This document shows positions 1 to 7,989 of a stretch of DNA of 64,000 nt, one piece after another. Made by a program: the position numbers and the translations under genes. The notes below the pieces were generated by a model that made no database searches, was not told the DNA's origin, and was given only the letters and a program-made list of their open reading frames with translations. The stretch comes from Luteimonas suaedae. Lineage in GTDB: Bacteria > Pseudomonadota > Gammaproteobacteria > Xanthomonadales > Xanthomonadaceae. Where the stretch lies: the NCBI RefSeq assembly GCF_008312895.1, contig NZ_VSSP01000009.1, positions 62,001 to 126,000 on the forward strand. Reading direction: 5' to 3'. Each line of letters starts with the position of its first letter. Position 1 is the first letter of the stretch.

Positions 1-1877
1 AGCATCTCGCCCTGGGACAGCGGCACGCGCGCGTCCTCGTCACCGTGCAGGATCAGCACGGGGATCTCGATACGATCGACATGGCGGATCGGCGAATGGC
101 GGTCGTAGGCGGCGCGCTCGGCCAGCGGGTCGCCGAAGTAGCCGGGCAGGTAGTCCGGGGTATCGGTGGTCAGCGCCATCGCGCCGATGTCGATCACCCC
201 GGCGCCGACGATCGCGGTGCGGAAGCGGTCGCTGTGCGCCGCCGCCCATGCGGAAAGATACCCGCCATAGCTCCAGCCACCGATCGCCACCCGCTGCGGG
301 TCGACGATGCCTTCGGCAGCGATGTGGTCGAGTCCGTCGAGCACGTCCTGGAAGTCGGCGCCGCCCCAGTCGCCGCGTGCCAGCCAGGCGAAGGCCGCGC
401 CGCGCCCCTCGGAACCGCGCGGGTTGGGCATGAGCACCGCGTAGCCATGCGCGGCCAGCAGCTGCGCCCACTCGTGCCAGGAGCCGAGCCAGCCCGACCA
501 CCAGGCCCAGGCCGGGCCGCCGTGGATCTGTACCAGGGTCGGCAGCGGCCCCGCGCCCGGTCGCCAGTCCGGCGGCAACATCAGCACGCCGTCGATCTCG
601 CGGTCGTCGCGCGAGCTGCGCCACGACAGTTCGCGCAGCCGGCCGCGGGTCCAGCCGGCGACCTGTGGATTGATGTCGGTGAGGACGCGGGCGACGCCGT
701 CCTGCAGCAGCCACAGTTCCGCCGGCGCGTCGTCGCGCATGCCGGCGAACACCACGCGACCATCGCCGGCCACGTCGAACATGGGCGACGACGCCTGCAC
801 CTCGGCCATCGTTTCCCAGCTGCCGTCGGCGGCGTCGATGCGCAGGAAGTTGGCGCGCACACCGCGCTGGCCTTGGCCGATCAGCGCGCCGTCGCCCTGC
901 CAGCGCGCCTGCCACAACGTGCCCGGCCAGTCGGCGGCGAGCGGAATGCGGCGGTCGTCTTCGAGATCGTGTACCACCCGCTGCGCGGTCATGCCGTGCG
1001 GCCCGAGCGTGGCGTACAGCAGGTGGCGCCCGTCCGGCGACCACTGCGGTGCGGCGGCGGCGGCGCGCTCGTGCAGGGTCCGCAGGTGACGGCCGTCATC
1101 CGCGTCGATCAGCACGATGCGTGAGCGGTACCAGTAGTGGTTGAGGGTGGTGCCGTCGGAGACCCGCAACGCCAGCCGGCGGCCGTCCGGCGACCAGGCC
1201 GCGTCGTGCACCTGCAGGCCGGGGCCGGTCAGCACGCGCGCGGGGCCGGCGGCGGGATCGAGCCGCCACAGGCGGGCGAACTGCTGCGGACGGTCGACCT
1301 CGACCGCATCGTCCTTGCGTTCGCGCCGTCGCTGCTGCGCGGCCGGCAGCGGGTCGACGGCGATGTAGGTCAGCGCCCGGCCGTCCGGCGACCAGGCGAA
1401 GGCAGTCACGCCACCGGCCGCATCGGTCAGCGGCGTGGCGGCGTCACCGTCGCCGGCCACGCGCCAGACCTGGGTGACGGGTGCCGACTCGTCCGCCTTC
1501 CCGTCGTCGTCGCCCGGGCGCGGGCGATCGGAAAGGAACGCCAGCGTGTCGCCGCGCGGCGACCAGCGCGGCATGTGGTCGCTGGCGTCCGCCGATGTCG
1601 GCAATACGCTGCCGGCGGCGCCCTCCAGCGGTCGGCGCCAGATCCGCTGTCGCGGCGGCTTGCCCTCTGGTTGCGGCGTCGCGACCACGTAGGCCAGGCG
1701 CGCAGCGCCGGGAGCGAGCTGCGGGTCGGACACCTGCTTCAGGTCGACGAGGTCGGCGGCGGTGAAATCCGCCGCCGGCGCCGCGCCTGCCGCGAACAGC
1801 AGGACCAGAGCGAGGCATGCGACGCGCCCCCGGCAGCACCGCACCGCCACGCCGCCACGTTTCCGATCGCCGGTCAT
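1..1877 (-). CDS. S9 family (prolyl oligopeptidase-type) serine peptidase, 3' end cut by window edge
   Basis: About 625 residues are visible; the C-terminus with the catalytic His lies beyond the left edge. The start at 1877 gives a basic N-terminus and a hydrophobic stretch ending AAGAAPA, a Sec signal peptide, so the enzyme is probably periplasmic or secreted. A WD40-like propeller follows (repeated SPDGR motifs, residues about 40-400), then an alpha/beta hydrolase domain with GGWSYGG (nucleophile Ser536) and HGDEDARVP, which supplies the catalytic Asp. The family cleaves short peptides. It lies downstream of a TonB receptor and an amidase on the same strand, which suggests peptide scavenging. 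A strong ribosome site (AAGGAGG, 1898-1905) is about 20 nt upstream, too far to serve this ATG directly; it fits an ATG at 1888 that opens only four codons and overlaps this start (ATGA), so coupled translation is likely. Confidence 0.93.
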   Translation of the reverse strand, partial: MTGDRKRGGVAVRCCRGRVACLALVLLFAAGAAPAADFTAADLVDLKQVSDPQLAPGAARLAYVVATPQPEGKPPRQRIWRRPLEGAAGSVLPTSADASDHMPRWSPRGDTLAFLSDRPRPGDDDGKADESAPVTQVWRVAGDGDAATPLTDAAGGVTAFAWSPDGRALTYIAVDPLPAAQQRRRERKDDAVEVDRPQQFARLWRLDPAAGPARVLTGPGLQVHDAAWSPDGRRLALRVSDGTTLNHYWYRSRIVLIDADDGRHLRTLHERAAAAAPQWSPDGRHLLYATLGPHGMTAQRVVHDLEDDRRIPLAADWPGTLWQARWQGDGALIGQGQRGVRANFLRIDAADGSWETMAEVQASSPMFDVAGDGRVVFAGMRDDAPAELWLLQDGVARVLTDINPQVAGWTRGRLRELSWRSSRDDREIDGVLMLPPDWRPGAGPLPTLVQIHGGPAWAWWSGWLGSWHEWAQLLAAHGYAVLMPNPRGSEGRGAAFAWLARGDWGGADFQDVLDGLDHIAAEGIVDPQRVAIGGWSYGGYLSAWAAAHSDRFRTAIVGAGVIDIGAMALTTDTPDYLPGYFGDPLAERAAYDRHSPIRHVDRIEIPVLILHGDEDARVPLSQGEM

Positions 1878-1884
1878 TCGCTCG

Positions 1885-2016
1885 TCATTCCGTTCCGCCT
1901 CCTTCGAGTGCGCCGCACAGCTGCTCCGCGCTTTCGGCGATCGCATGCCGCGCCAGCACCGCCGTGCCCTCTTGCGGGCATGCAGTGTGGACCGGTCGCG
2001 GGTACGCGCCATCCAT
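1885..2016 (-). CDS. 43-residue linker ORF between amidase and S9 peptidase
   Basis: The ATG overlaps the amidase stop (TGATG), and its own stop lies in the GAATGACG string from which a four-codon reading frame leads into the S9 peptidase start. Its last codons carry the AAGGAGG ribosome site. The product is hydrophilic, with one Ala/Glu-rich helix-like stretch near residues 20-36 and two cysteines, no signal peptide and no family I recognise. It may be a genuine small protein or simply a translated spacer that couples the two enzymes. The tight overlaps are the only evidence for coding. Confidence 0.35.
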   Translation of the reverse strand: MDGAYPRPVHTACPQEGTAVLARHAIAESAEQLCGALEGGGTE

Positions 2017-3494
2017 CAGCCCGCCTCCGCATGCGATGCCACCGAGTGCGGCGGCCAACGTCCGTGCCACGGCGCCGCCGCTTCCAGCGCGTACGCCAGC
2101 GCCAGCAGCAGGTCCTCGCCGCCGCGATCGGCGGCGAACTGCACGCCGACCGGCAGCCCGTCCGCGCTCGTCGCCAGCGGCAGCGAGATTGCGGGCGTCC
2201 CGGCGAGATTCTGCAGCGGCGTGTACGACATCCAGTCGAACACCGCCGCCAGCAGTGCCTCGAAGTCGCGATCGGGCGCCAGGGTGCCGAGCGGCGGCGG
2301 CGGCGTGCGCACCACCGGCGTCAGCAGGACGTCGCAATCGCGATGGAAGCCGGCGAACGCCGCCGGCAGGCCGCCGAGCTGGGCGAAGGCACGCTCCAGC
2401 GCGTCGGTCCCGCAATGCCGCCGATGCCACGCCGCCAGCTGGCGGGTCCACGGCTCCAGCACGCGGTCGGCCGCACGTGCGCCCAGCTGCGCGGTGACCC
2501 GGTCGACGCTGTCGGCCGCCAACTGCGACCACAGCGTGCGCAGCGCCTCGGCGACCGCTTCCACGTCCACCGGCAGGCGCGCGATTTCCACCGTATGGCC
2601 GAGCTCCGCGCACAGCACGGCGGCGGCGGACAGCGCGCGCGCCACCTCCGGGTGCGGATCGTCGCCCTGCAGGCTGCCCGCGACCACGCCGATGCGCAGC
2701 CGGCGCGGCGAAGGCGCGGCCACCGGCGCCGACAGTACCGGGCGGGCGACCGCGAACGCCCAGGCCGCATCGCGCACGCTGCGCGCCAGCAGCCCGTCGC
2801 CCACCAGCAGGTCCTCGAGCAGGTGCGGCGCGCGCGCGCGGACCACGCCGCCGCGGCCGGGCTTGAGCCCGACCACGCCACAGCAGGCGGCCGGCATGCG
2901 GATCGAGCCGGCGCCGTCGCTGCCGTGCGCCAGCGGCACGATGCCGGCGGCGACCGCCGCCGCCGCGCCGCCGCTGGAGCCGCCGGGCGAATGCGCCGGC
3001 GACCAGGGATTGCGGGTGACCGGGCCCAGCAGCGGTTCGGTCGAGGGCAGCAGTCCAAATTCCGGCATCGCGCTCTTGCCGATCGCCACCAGGCCCTGCG
3101 CCGACAGGCGTTGCACGAAGGCCGGCGCGGCGGTCGCGAGGATCTCCGCGCCGCTGCGCGATCCGGCGCGCGTGGGCATGCCGGGATGGTCCAGCGAGTC
3201 CTTGGCCAGCCATGGCACGCCGGCCAGCGCTGCGTCCGCGCCCGGCCGCAGCGCGGCGGCGCGCTCGCGCGCGGCATCGAAGGCGCGGTGACTGAGAGCG
3301 CCGAGCGCCGGATCGAGCCGCTCGGCGCGCATGATCGCGGCCGCCACCAGTTCCGCCGGCGACAGCTCGCCGGCGCGCACCAGCGCGGCCTGGGCGTGCG
3401 CGTCCAGCCGGCCCAGCGCCATTGCGTCGGCATCGCGCATGGCCGCGGGCTTCCGGTCCGCATCCGGCCCGGTGCCGGTCGACAACGACCGCAT
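2016..3494 (-). CDS. Amidase signature family hydrolase
   Basis: This 492-residue protein has the full amidase-signature triad: Lys98 in WLAKDS, cis-Ser173 in GGSSGG, and nucleophile Ser197 in GAGSIRMPA. The family hydrolyses carboxamides to acid and ammonia; the substrate cannot be told from the sequence. There is no signal peptide, so it is probably cytoplasmic. The start at 3494 lies two bases after the TonB-receptor stop (TGAGCATG), which argues for coupled expression. In-frame ATGs at 3440 and 3422 are alternatives that would trim a poorly conserved N-terminus. With the receptor upstream and the S9 peptidase downstream it may process imported amino-acid or peptide derivatives. Confidence 0.93.
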   Translation of the reverse strand: MRSLSTGTGPDADRKPAAMRDADAMALGRLDAHAQAALVRAGELSPAELVAAAIMRAERLDPALGALSHRAFDAARERAAALRPGADAALAGVPWLAKDSLDHPGMPTRAGSRSGAEILATAAPAFVQRLSAQGLVAIGKSAMPEFGLLPSTEPLLGPVTRNPWSPAHSPGGSSGGAAAAVAAGIVPLAHGSDGAGSIRMPAACCGVVGLKPGRGGVVRARAPHLLEDLLVGDGLLARSVRDAAWAFAVARPVLSAPVAAPSPRRLRIGVVAGSLQGDDPHPEVARALSAAAVLCAELGHTVEIARLPVDVEAVAEALRTLWSQLAADSVDRVTAQLGARAADRVLEPWTRQLAAWHRRHCGTDALERAFAQLGGLPAAFAGFHRDCDVLLTPVVRTPPPPLGTLAPDRDFEALLAAVFDWMSYTPLQNLAGTPAISLPLATSADGLPVGVQFAADRGGEDLLLALAYALEAAAPWHGRWPPHSVASHAEAG

Positions 3495-3496
3495 GC

Positions 3497-5737
3497 TCAG
3501 AATCGCCAGTGCGCGGTGACGCCGAAGGTGCGCGGGCGCACGATGCCCTGCCCGAGTCCGTTGGCTTCGGGCACGGTGCGGGTGACGCCGCGCTCGTCGA
3601 ACAGGTTGCTGCCGAACAGGGTGAGGTCGGTGCGGCCGAAGCTCATGCGCAGGCGCAGGTCGACCAGGTGGTAGTCGCCCTGTTCGTTCGGCACCACCCC
3701 GGGCACTGCGGAGTTGAGGTCGCTGATGCCCTCCGACAGGTACTGGTGTGCCAGCGTCAGGGTCGGATACCAGCGCGCGTCGAAGCGCCAGCTGGCGGCG
3801 TTGCTGACCGACCAGTCGGCCGAGCCGGGCAGGCGCCCGCCCGCGGGAGCGGTCCCGTACCAGAGGATGAACAGGTCCTCCTCCAGTCGTGCCTCCTGCC
3901 AGGTCACGGCGCTGTGCAGGTCGAACTGCGCGTTCGGTCGCCACGCCGCGGACAGTTCGATGCCGCGACTGCTGGCCTTGCCGCCGTTGGCGGCGTAGTT
4001 GAAGTTGTCGGGCGTCTGCAGGCGCAACTGGATGTCGCTCCAGTCGACGTAGAAGGCGGTGGCATCGAGCAGCAGCCGGTTGTCGAGCCAGGCGGTGCGC
4101 ACGCCGAGCTCGTAGTTGGTCAGCGCGTCGCTGCCGGAGCCGTCGGGAACCGGATACGCGCTCAGCCCCGGCGTGTTCGGCGTGCCGAAGCGGAAGCCTT
4201 CCGAGACCAGGCCGTAGACCATCAGGTCCTCGCGCGGGGTCCAGGTCAGCGCGGCCTTGGGATTGAAGCCGCTCTCCTCGGTGCGCGAGCTCGACACCCG
4301 CGGCGCCCCCGGGTACGTGCCGAAGCCGACCTCGGTGGCCGTCTCCTCGACCTCGGTGCGGAAGGCGCGGCCACCGAGGGTCAGCTTCCAGCGCGGGTTG
4401 AAATGCACCGAGGCCTCGCCGAACAGCGCCTTCTCCGTGCCTTCCAGTTCAGTGTAGAAGGCATTGAAGATCTCGCCGTCCGGCGCGATGACCGCGCCGC
4501 TGCCGGGGCCGAACAGCGCGGAGCGGTCGAACGCGCCGGCCGCGCCGGCGGCGCCGAGCTGCTCGTGCAGCGACTTGTCGGTGTCGAACAGCATCGCGCC
4601 GACCAGCCACTCGAAGCGCCCGCCGGAGGGCGAGGCCAGCCGCAGCTCGAAGCTGCGGCCCTCGCTCTCGCCGCCGGAGGCGATGTACAGCGGCTCGGTC
4701 AGGTCGAGGTCGAGGTCGGCGTTGTAGCCGGCGCGGTACGGGGTGAAGTCGAAGCGCCAGTCCTGCGACTTCTCCTGCCAGGCCGCCAGCGCGGTCAGGC
4801 CGGCCCAGCCGAAGTCGTGGTCCAGGCGCAGGCTGTGGATGGTGACGTCGGTGTCGGTGGACTCGGGGATGGCGGTATCGCGCACCAGGTCGCCGAGCGC
4901 CGGCATGCGATAGGCGTTGTCGTCCGAATCGATCTGCTGGAACAGGCTGAGCCAGGTGACGGTGGTGGCCTCGCCCGGCGTCAGCACTGCCGAGAGCCGG
5001 CCGCCGGCCACGGTGGCGTCGTTGGCGCCATCGACGCCGGTGCCGACATTGTCGAGATAGCCCGGATCGGAGCGATAGTTCACCACGCCGCGTACCGCGA
5101 ACACGTCCTCGGCGATCGGCAGGTTGACCATCGCCTTGCCGCTGTAGCCCAGGTCGGCATTGCGGGTCTTGCTGACGGTGCTTTCCAGCGCGGCGTCGAA
5201 GCCGCCGGCATCGGCCAGGTTGGCGATGTAGTTGATCGCGCCGCCCATCGACGCCGAGCCGAACAGCGTGCCCTGCGGCCCGCGCAGCACCTCGACGCGG
5301 TCGAGGTCGAAGGTGTCGACGTCCGGCACCGCGATGGTCCAGCCGGGCTCGGTCAGCGGCACGTCGTTGAGGAAGTAGCCGGTGGTGGTCTGGCCCTGCA
5401 CGTTGCCGGCGCTGGTGGCGATGCCGCGCACCACCACGTGCGACACGCCCGGCTGGTAGCTGTTGAAGACCACGCCGGGGGTGCGCTGCACGTAGTCGGC
5501 CAGGCTCTGCGCGCCGCTGTCCTGCAGCTGCTGGCCGGTGACCGCGGAAACCGAGCCGGAGACTTCGCGCACCGACTCCTCGCGCTTGCCGGCGGTGACG
5601 ATGATGCGATCGAGCGTCACCGCTTCGGCGGACTCCGCCGCCTCGGGTCCGGACTGCGCCGTCGCCGATGCCGCGGCCAGCAGGCCGAGGCAACCGCAGA
5701 TCGAAAGGCCGAGAGGATGCACGGCGAAAGACTTCAT
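3497..5737 (-). CDS. TonB-dependent outer-membrane receptor
   Basis: The 746-residue protein has a signal peptide (MKSFAVHPLGLSICG... ending ATAQ), a TonB-box-like segment LDRIIVTA, a plug domain with the usual VEVLRGPQGTLFGSASMGG motif, and a long beta-barrel ending in an aromatic residue (AHWRF). The ATG at 5737 is preceded by GGGGA at good spacing and by a plausible signal peptide, so it is preferred to in-frame upstream starts. It heads a unit with the amidase and S9 peptidase and is divergent from an Lrp/AsnC regulator. Import of a peptide or amino-acid conjugate is a reasonable inference; the ligand is unknown. Energy would come from the tonB-exb cluster at 59.5-61.9 kb. Confidence 0.95.
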   Translation of the reverse strand: MKSFAVHPLGLSICGCLGLLAAASATAQSGPEAAESAEAVTLDRIIVTAGKREESVREVSGSVSAVTGQQLQDSGAQSLADYVQRTPGVVFNSYQPGVSHVVVRGIATSAGNVQGQTTTGYFLNDVPLTEPGWTIAVPDVDTFDLDRVEVLRGPQGTLFGSASMGGAINYIANLADAGGFDAALESTVSKTRNADLGYSGKAMVNLPIAEDVFAVRGVVNYRSDPGYLDNVGTGVDGANDATVAGGRLSAVLTPGEATTVTWLSLFQQIDSDDNAYRMPALGDLVRDTAIPESTDTDVTIHSLRLDHDFGWAGLTALAAWQEKSQDWRFDFTPYRAGYNADLDLDLTEPLYIASGGESEGRSFELRLASPSGGRFEWLVGAMLFDTDKSLHEQLGAAGAAGAFDRSALFGPGSGAVIAPDGEIFNAFYTELEGTEKALFGEASVHFNPRWKLTLGGRAFRTEVEETATEVGFGTYPGAPRVSSSRTEESGFNPKAALTWTPREDLMVYGLVSEGFRFGTPNTPGLSAYPVPDGSGSDALTNYELGVRTAWLDNRLLLDATAFYVDWSDIQLRLQTPDNFNYAANGGKASSRGIELSAAWRPNAQFDLHSAVTWQEARLEEDLFILWYGTAPAGGRLPGSADWSVSNAASWRFDARWYPTLTLAHQYLSEGISDLNSAVPGVVPNEQGDYHLVDLRLRMSFGRTDLTLFGSNLFDERGVTRTVPEANGLGQGIVRPRTFGVTAHWRF

Positions 5738-6053
5738 GTTCGTTCCCCTTGTTGCGGCAGGCGGCGCTGCGGAGCTGGAAGAGGTCCGCGCCGGTGGCGG
5801 CGCGGGCACGCGGCCGTTTCATCAGAGATGACGTGCGCCACCGTGTCCACCACCGCCCGCGCGCCAGCGCTTTCGCCCAAACCGTTGATTGCGCTTGCCT
5901 TTCGCCGATCCAGGCTGCGCGATCCTGCGCCTGCGCCGGTGAAATAACGCAGGATGTCCGGCCGGCGGGGGGCAATTCCACAGAATCTGCGGCGCCGCCG
6001 GCCGCGCGTCGGCGCGATTAGACTCGGGGTCACGCTCCCGAACGCAGCCGCCG
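5738..6053. promoter_or_regulatory. Divergent promoter region between TonB receptor and Lrp/AsnC regulator
   Basis: This 316-bp gap must hold the outward promoters of both genes. It contains a dyad ATTC-CACA-GAAT at 5975-5986, a plausible Lrp-type operator, and a -10-like TAGACT near 6020 for the regulator. Assignment rests on position and dyad symmetry only. Confidence 0.4.
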
Positions 6054-6542
6054 ATGTCGTCCCGCAACCTCGACCGCACCGACCTGAAGATCCTCAACGT
6101 GTTGCAGCAGGACGCGCGCATCACCAACCAGGCGCTCGCCGACCAGGTCGCGCTCTCGCCCAGCGCCTGCCTGAGCCGGGTGCGCGCGCTGGAGGCCCGC
6201 GGCCTGATCAACGGCTATCGCGCGCAGGTGGCGGTGGACCGGATCCGCTCGGCGACGATCGTCCTGGCGCAGGTGTCCTTCAAGCACCATGCGCTGGACG
6301 GCTTCAGCGCCTTCGACCAGCGCATCCTGGCGATGCCCGAGGTGGTCGAGGCCTCGCGGGTGAGCGGCGCCTACGACTACATGCTGCGGGTGATCGTCAA
6401 CGACGTGCACGAGTGGAAGGACATCGCCCGCGCACTGCTCGGCGGTGACTACGGCGTGGAGAAGATCGTCTCGCACTTCCTGATGGACGAGGTGAAGCCG
6501 TTCAGCGGCTACCCGCTGGCGTCGAAGCCGACCCGGGCCTGA
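6054..6542 (+). CDS. Lrp/AsnC family transcriptional regulator
   Basis: The 162-residue protein has the N-terminal winged HTH of the family (LDRTDLKILNVLQQDARITN then LADQVALSPSACLSRVRALE, residues about 5-50) followed by the RAM effector-binding domain (residues about 65-150). Lrp/AsnC proteins sense amino acids and bind dyads in DNA as oligomers. It is transcribed divergently from the TonB receptor/amidase/S9 peptidase unit, its likely target, and probably controls itself. The trigger may be an amino acid released by the peptidase, which is inference from context. Confidence 0.93.
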   Translation: MSSRNLDRTDLKILNVLQQDARITNQALADQVALSPSACLSRVRALEARGLINGYRAQVAVDRIRSATIVLAQVSFKHHALDGFSAFDQRILAMPEVVEASRVSGAYDYMLRVIVNDVHEWKDIARALLGGDYGVEKIVSHFLMDEVKPFSGYPLASKPTRA

Positions 6543-6581
6543 GGAGCGTTCGCCGCCGCGCTTCCTGCCGGCGCGCGAGCG

Positions 6582-6664
6582 CTAGGGAAGGTCTGAATAA
6601 CCGCCGTCATCCCCGCGAAGGCGGGAATGACGATCAAGAGCCGAGTTGTTCAGAGATTCCCTAG
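6582..6664. mobile_element. MITE-like element with 20-bp terminal inverted repeats
   Basis: Ends CTAGGGAAGGTCTGAATAAC (6582-6601) and GTTGTTCAGAGATTCCCTAG (6645-6664) match as inverted repeats at 17 of 20 positions. Inside is a second hairpin, GTCATCCCCGC/GCGGGAATGAC (6606-6631), of the same type as the repeat cluster near 15 kb. At 83 bp it has no coding capacity and would need a transposase in trans. Its right end supplies the TAG stop of the reductase fragment at 6661. Confidence 0.6.
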
Positions 6665-6800
6665 GCGGGGACCGGCGCGTCCGCCTCGATCAGCTGCTCG
6701 GCCTTCAGTTCGGCCCAGAAGTCGCCGGGAATCCGCACCCGCATCGAGCGTGCGTTCTGCCGCGCCTGCTCGGCGGTGCGCGCGCCGGGGATCACCACAC
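6661..6800 (-). pseudogene. 3'-terminal fragment of an aldo/keto reductase gene
   Basis: Read on the minus strand this encodes VVIPGARTAEQARQNARSM... to the C-terminus DAPVPA, almost identical to the end of the intact reductase at 7990-9135. I count only two base differences between about 6673 and 6797. Upstream of that the homology fades. The fragment has no start or catalytic part. Its stop codon lies in the terminal repeat of the adjoining MITE-like element. It must come from a recent partial duplication. Confidence 0.75.
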
Positions 6801-7082
6801 TGACCATGGCCGGCGGCGCGGCATCCGCCGCGATCGACGCCGAACCGTCAGTTCGGATCGGCGGCGGCCGGGCCGGAAGCGGCGCCGTCTGCCGGAGGCG
6901 CGTCGTCCTCCGGTGCGGCGAGCGCATAGGTGCGCGCGCCGGGGATCACCACACTGACCATGGCCGGCGGCGCGGCATCCGCCGCGATCGACGCCGAACC
7001 GTCAGTTCGGATCGGCGGCGGCCGGGCCGGAAGCGGCGCCGTCTGCCGGAGGCGCGTCGTCCTCCGGTGCGGCGAGCGCATA
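6775..7082. repeat. Exact tandem duplication, two copies of 154 bp
   Basis: The segment 6775-6928 is repeated immediately at 6929-7082; every base I compared is the same. On the minus strand the unit holds the last 26 codons of the lipoprotein gene (7002-7670), its stop, and the start of the reductase-derived fragment. The second copy therefore adds a duplicate lipoprotein 3' end downstream. Such identity implies a recent event or an assembly artefact. Confidence 0.85.
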
Positions 7083-7670
7083 GGTGTAGACGTTATTGTC
7101 CAGCCGGACCTCGAGCAGATCCCGGCCATGGCGGTCGATCGGATAGATCTTGCCTTCCCAGCGGGCGGTCAGCGCGGTGATCGGATCCAGGCCGCCCAAC
7201 CGGCTGCCGGACAGGTGCACCCGCACGCGGTCGTCCGGGTAGGACACCCGCACCGAGCTGAAGTAGGTGGCGTACTGTCCGCTGGACATCGCCCGATAGG
7301 AGCCGCTCGCGTTGGGATGGGCCACCAGGAAAGCGAACTGCCTGTCGAAATCGATGGCCGAGAAATCCGGCTCGATGTCGTGGCGGCGCAGCTGCCGGGG
7401 GCCGGCCATCGCCTCCAGCGCGTCGGCGTGGACGAGCGGGAAGAACTCGATGTCCGAGTAGACCGGCATCGCATCGGGGTCCGCCATGCCGCCGGTGGCC
7501 AGGATGGCGCGGGCCACGTCGGCACCGCCGAGTGCGGGACGATGGCCGATCTCGAAGTCGCTGACCGCGGCCACTTCCTGCGGCTCCGGTTCGCGCGTGC
7601 CTTCGCAGCCCGGCACCAGCGCAATGGCGAGTACGGCCGCCGCCAGCGGCCACGTCTTCCCTGTCATCAT
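7002..7670 (-). CDS. Putative lipoprotein of unknown function
   Basis: This 222-residue protein starts MMTGKTWPLAAAVLAIALVPGC, a short lipoprotein signal with lipobox VPGC. AAGGAG stands 8-9 nt upstream of the ATG at 7670. The mature part is about 200 residues, mixed alpha/beta in character, with a low-complexity Ala/Pro/Asp tail (APEDDAPPADGAASGPAAAD). I recognise no domain. It lies between an intact reductase gene and a fragment of that gene's 3' end, and its own last codons are duplicated in tandem, so the locus has been rearranged recently. Confidence 0.75.
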   Translation of the reverse strand: MMTGKTWPLAAAVLAIALVPGCEGTREPEPQEVAAVSDFEIGHRPALGGADVARAILATGGMADPDAMPVYSDIEFFPLVHADALEAMAGPRQLRRHDIEPDFSAIDFDRQFAFLVAHPNASGSYRAMSSGQYATYFSSVRVSYPDDRVRVHLSGSRLGGLDPITALTARWEGKIYPIDRHGRDLLEVRLDNNVYTYALAAPEDDAPPADGAASGPAAADPN

Positions 7671-7838
7671 TCCGTGAACTCCTTGTCTGTGCTTTTCCGG
7701 GGCGGGATTTTCGTATACGACGGAACGAAACAGAAACCGCGGCAGCCGGATGCCGCCACTGTAGCGCGGCACGCCGCTTCCGGCACCCGCGATATCGCGC
7801 CCGGGGCGCTCTTACCGTGTGTGCACGACCGCCGCGCC

Positions 7839-7940
7839 GTAGGAGCGCGCCACGCGCGCGAGGCCGCGGGCAGTCCGCCATCCGCGAATTGCGGTGACCG
7901 GCGCGCCTGCCGGTCCGGAATCGCGGCGTCCACCGGATTT
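7839..7940. repeat. GTAGGAGCGCGCC repeat, incomplete copy
   Basis: Left half of the dispersed element seen complete at 24527-24667: GTAGGAGCGCGCCACGCGCG, then the internal GCCTGCCGGTCCGGAATCGC and CGTCCACCGGAT segments. The closing inverted arm (GGCGCGCTCCTAC) is missing. It fills the gap between the lipoprotein and reductase genes. Confidence 0.7.
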
Positions 7941-7989
7941 CACCCGGCACCGGGTGCAAGGTCGCCTGCCCCCCAGCGGTGCCGGCGCC

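Noticed and set aside
1137-5947. Two overlapping 840-codon plus-strand frames
   Set aside because: They are antisense to the S9 peptidase, amidase and TonB receptor and consist of low-complexity Arg/Gln/Ala sequence.
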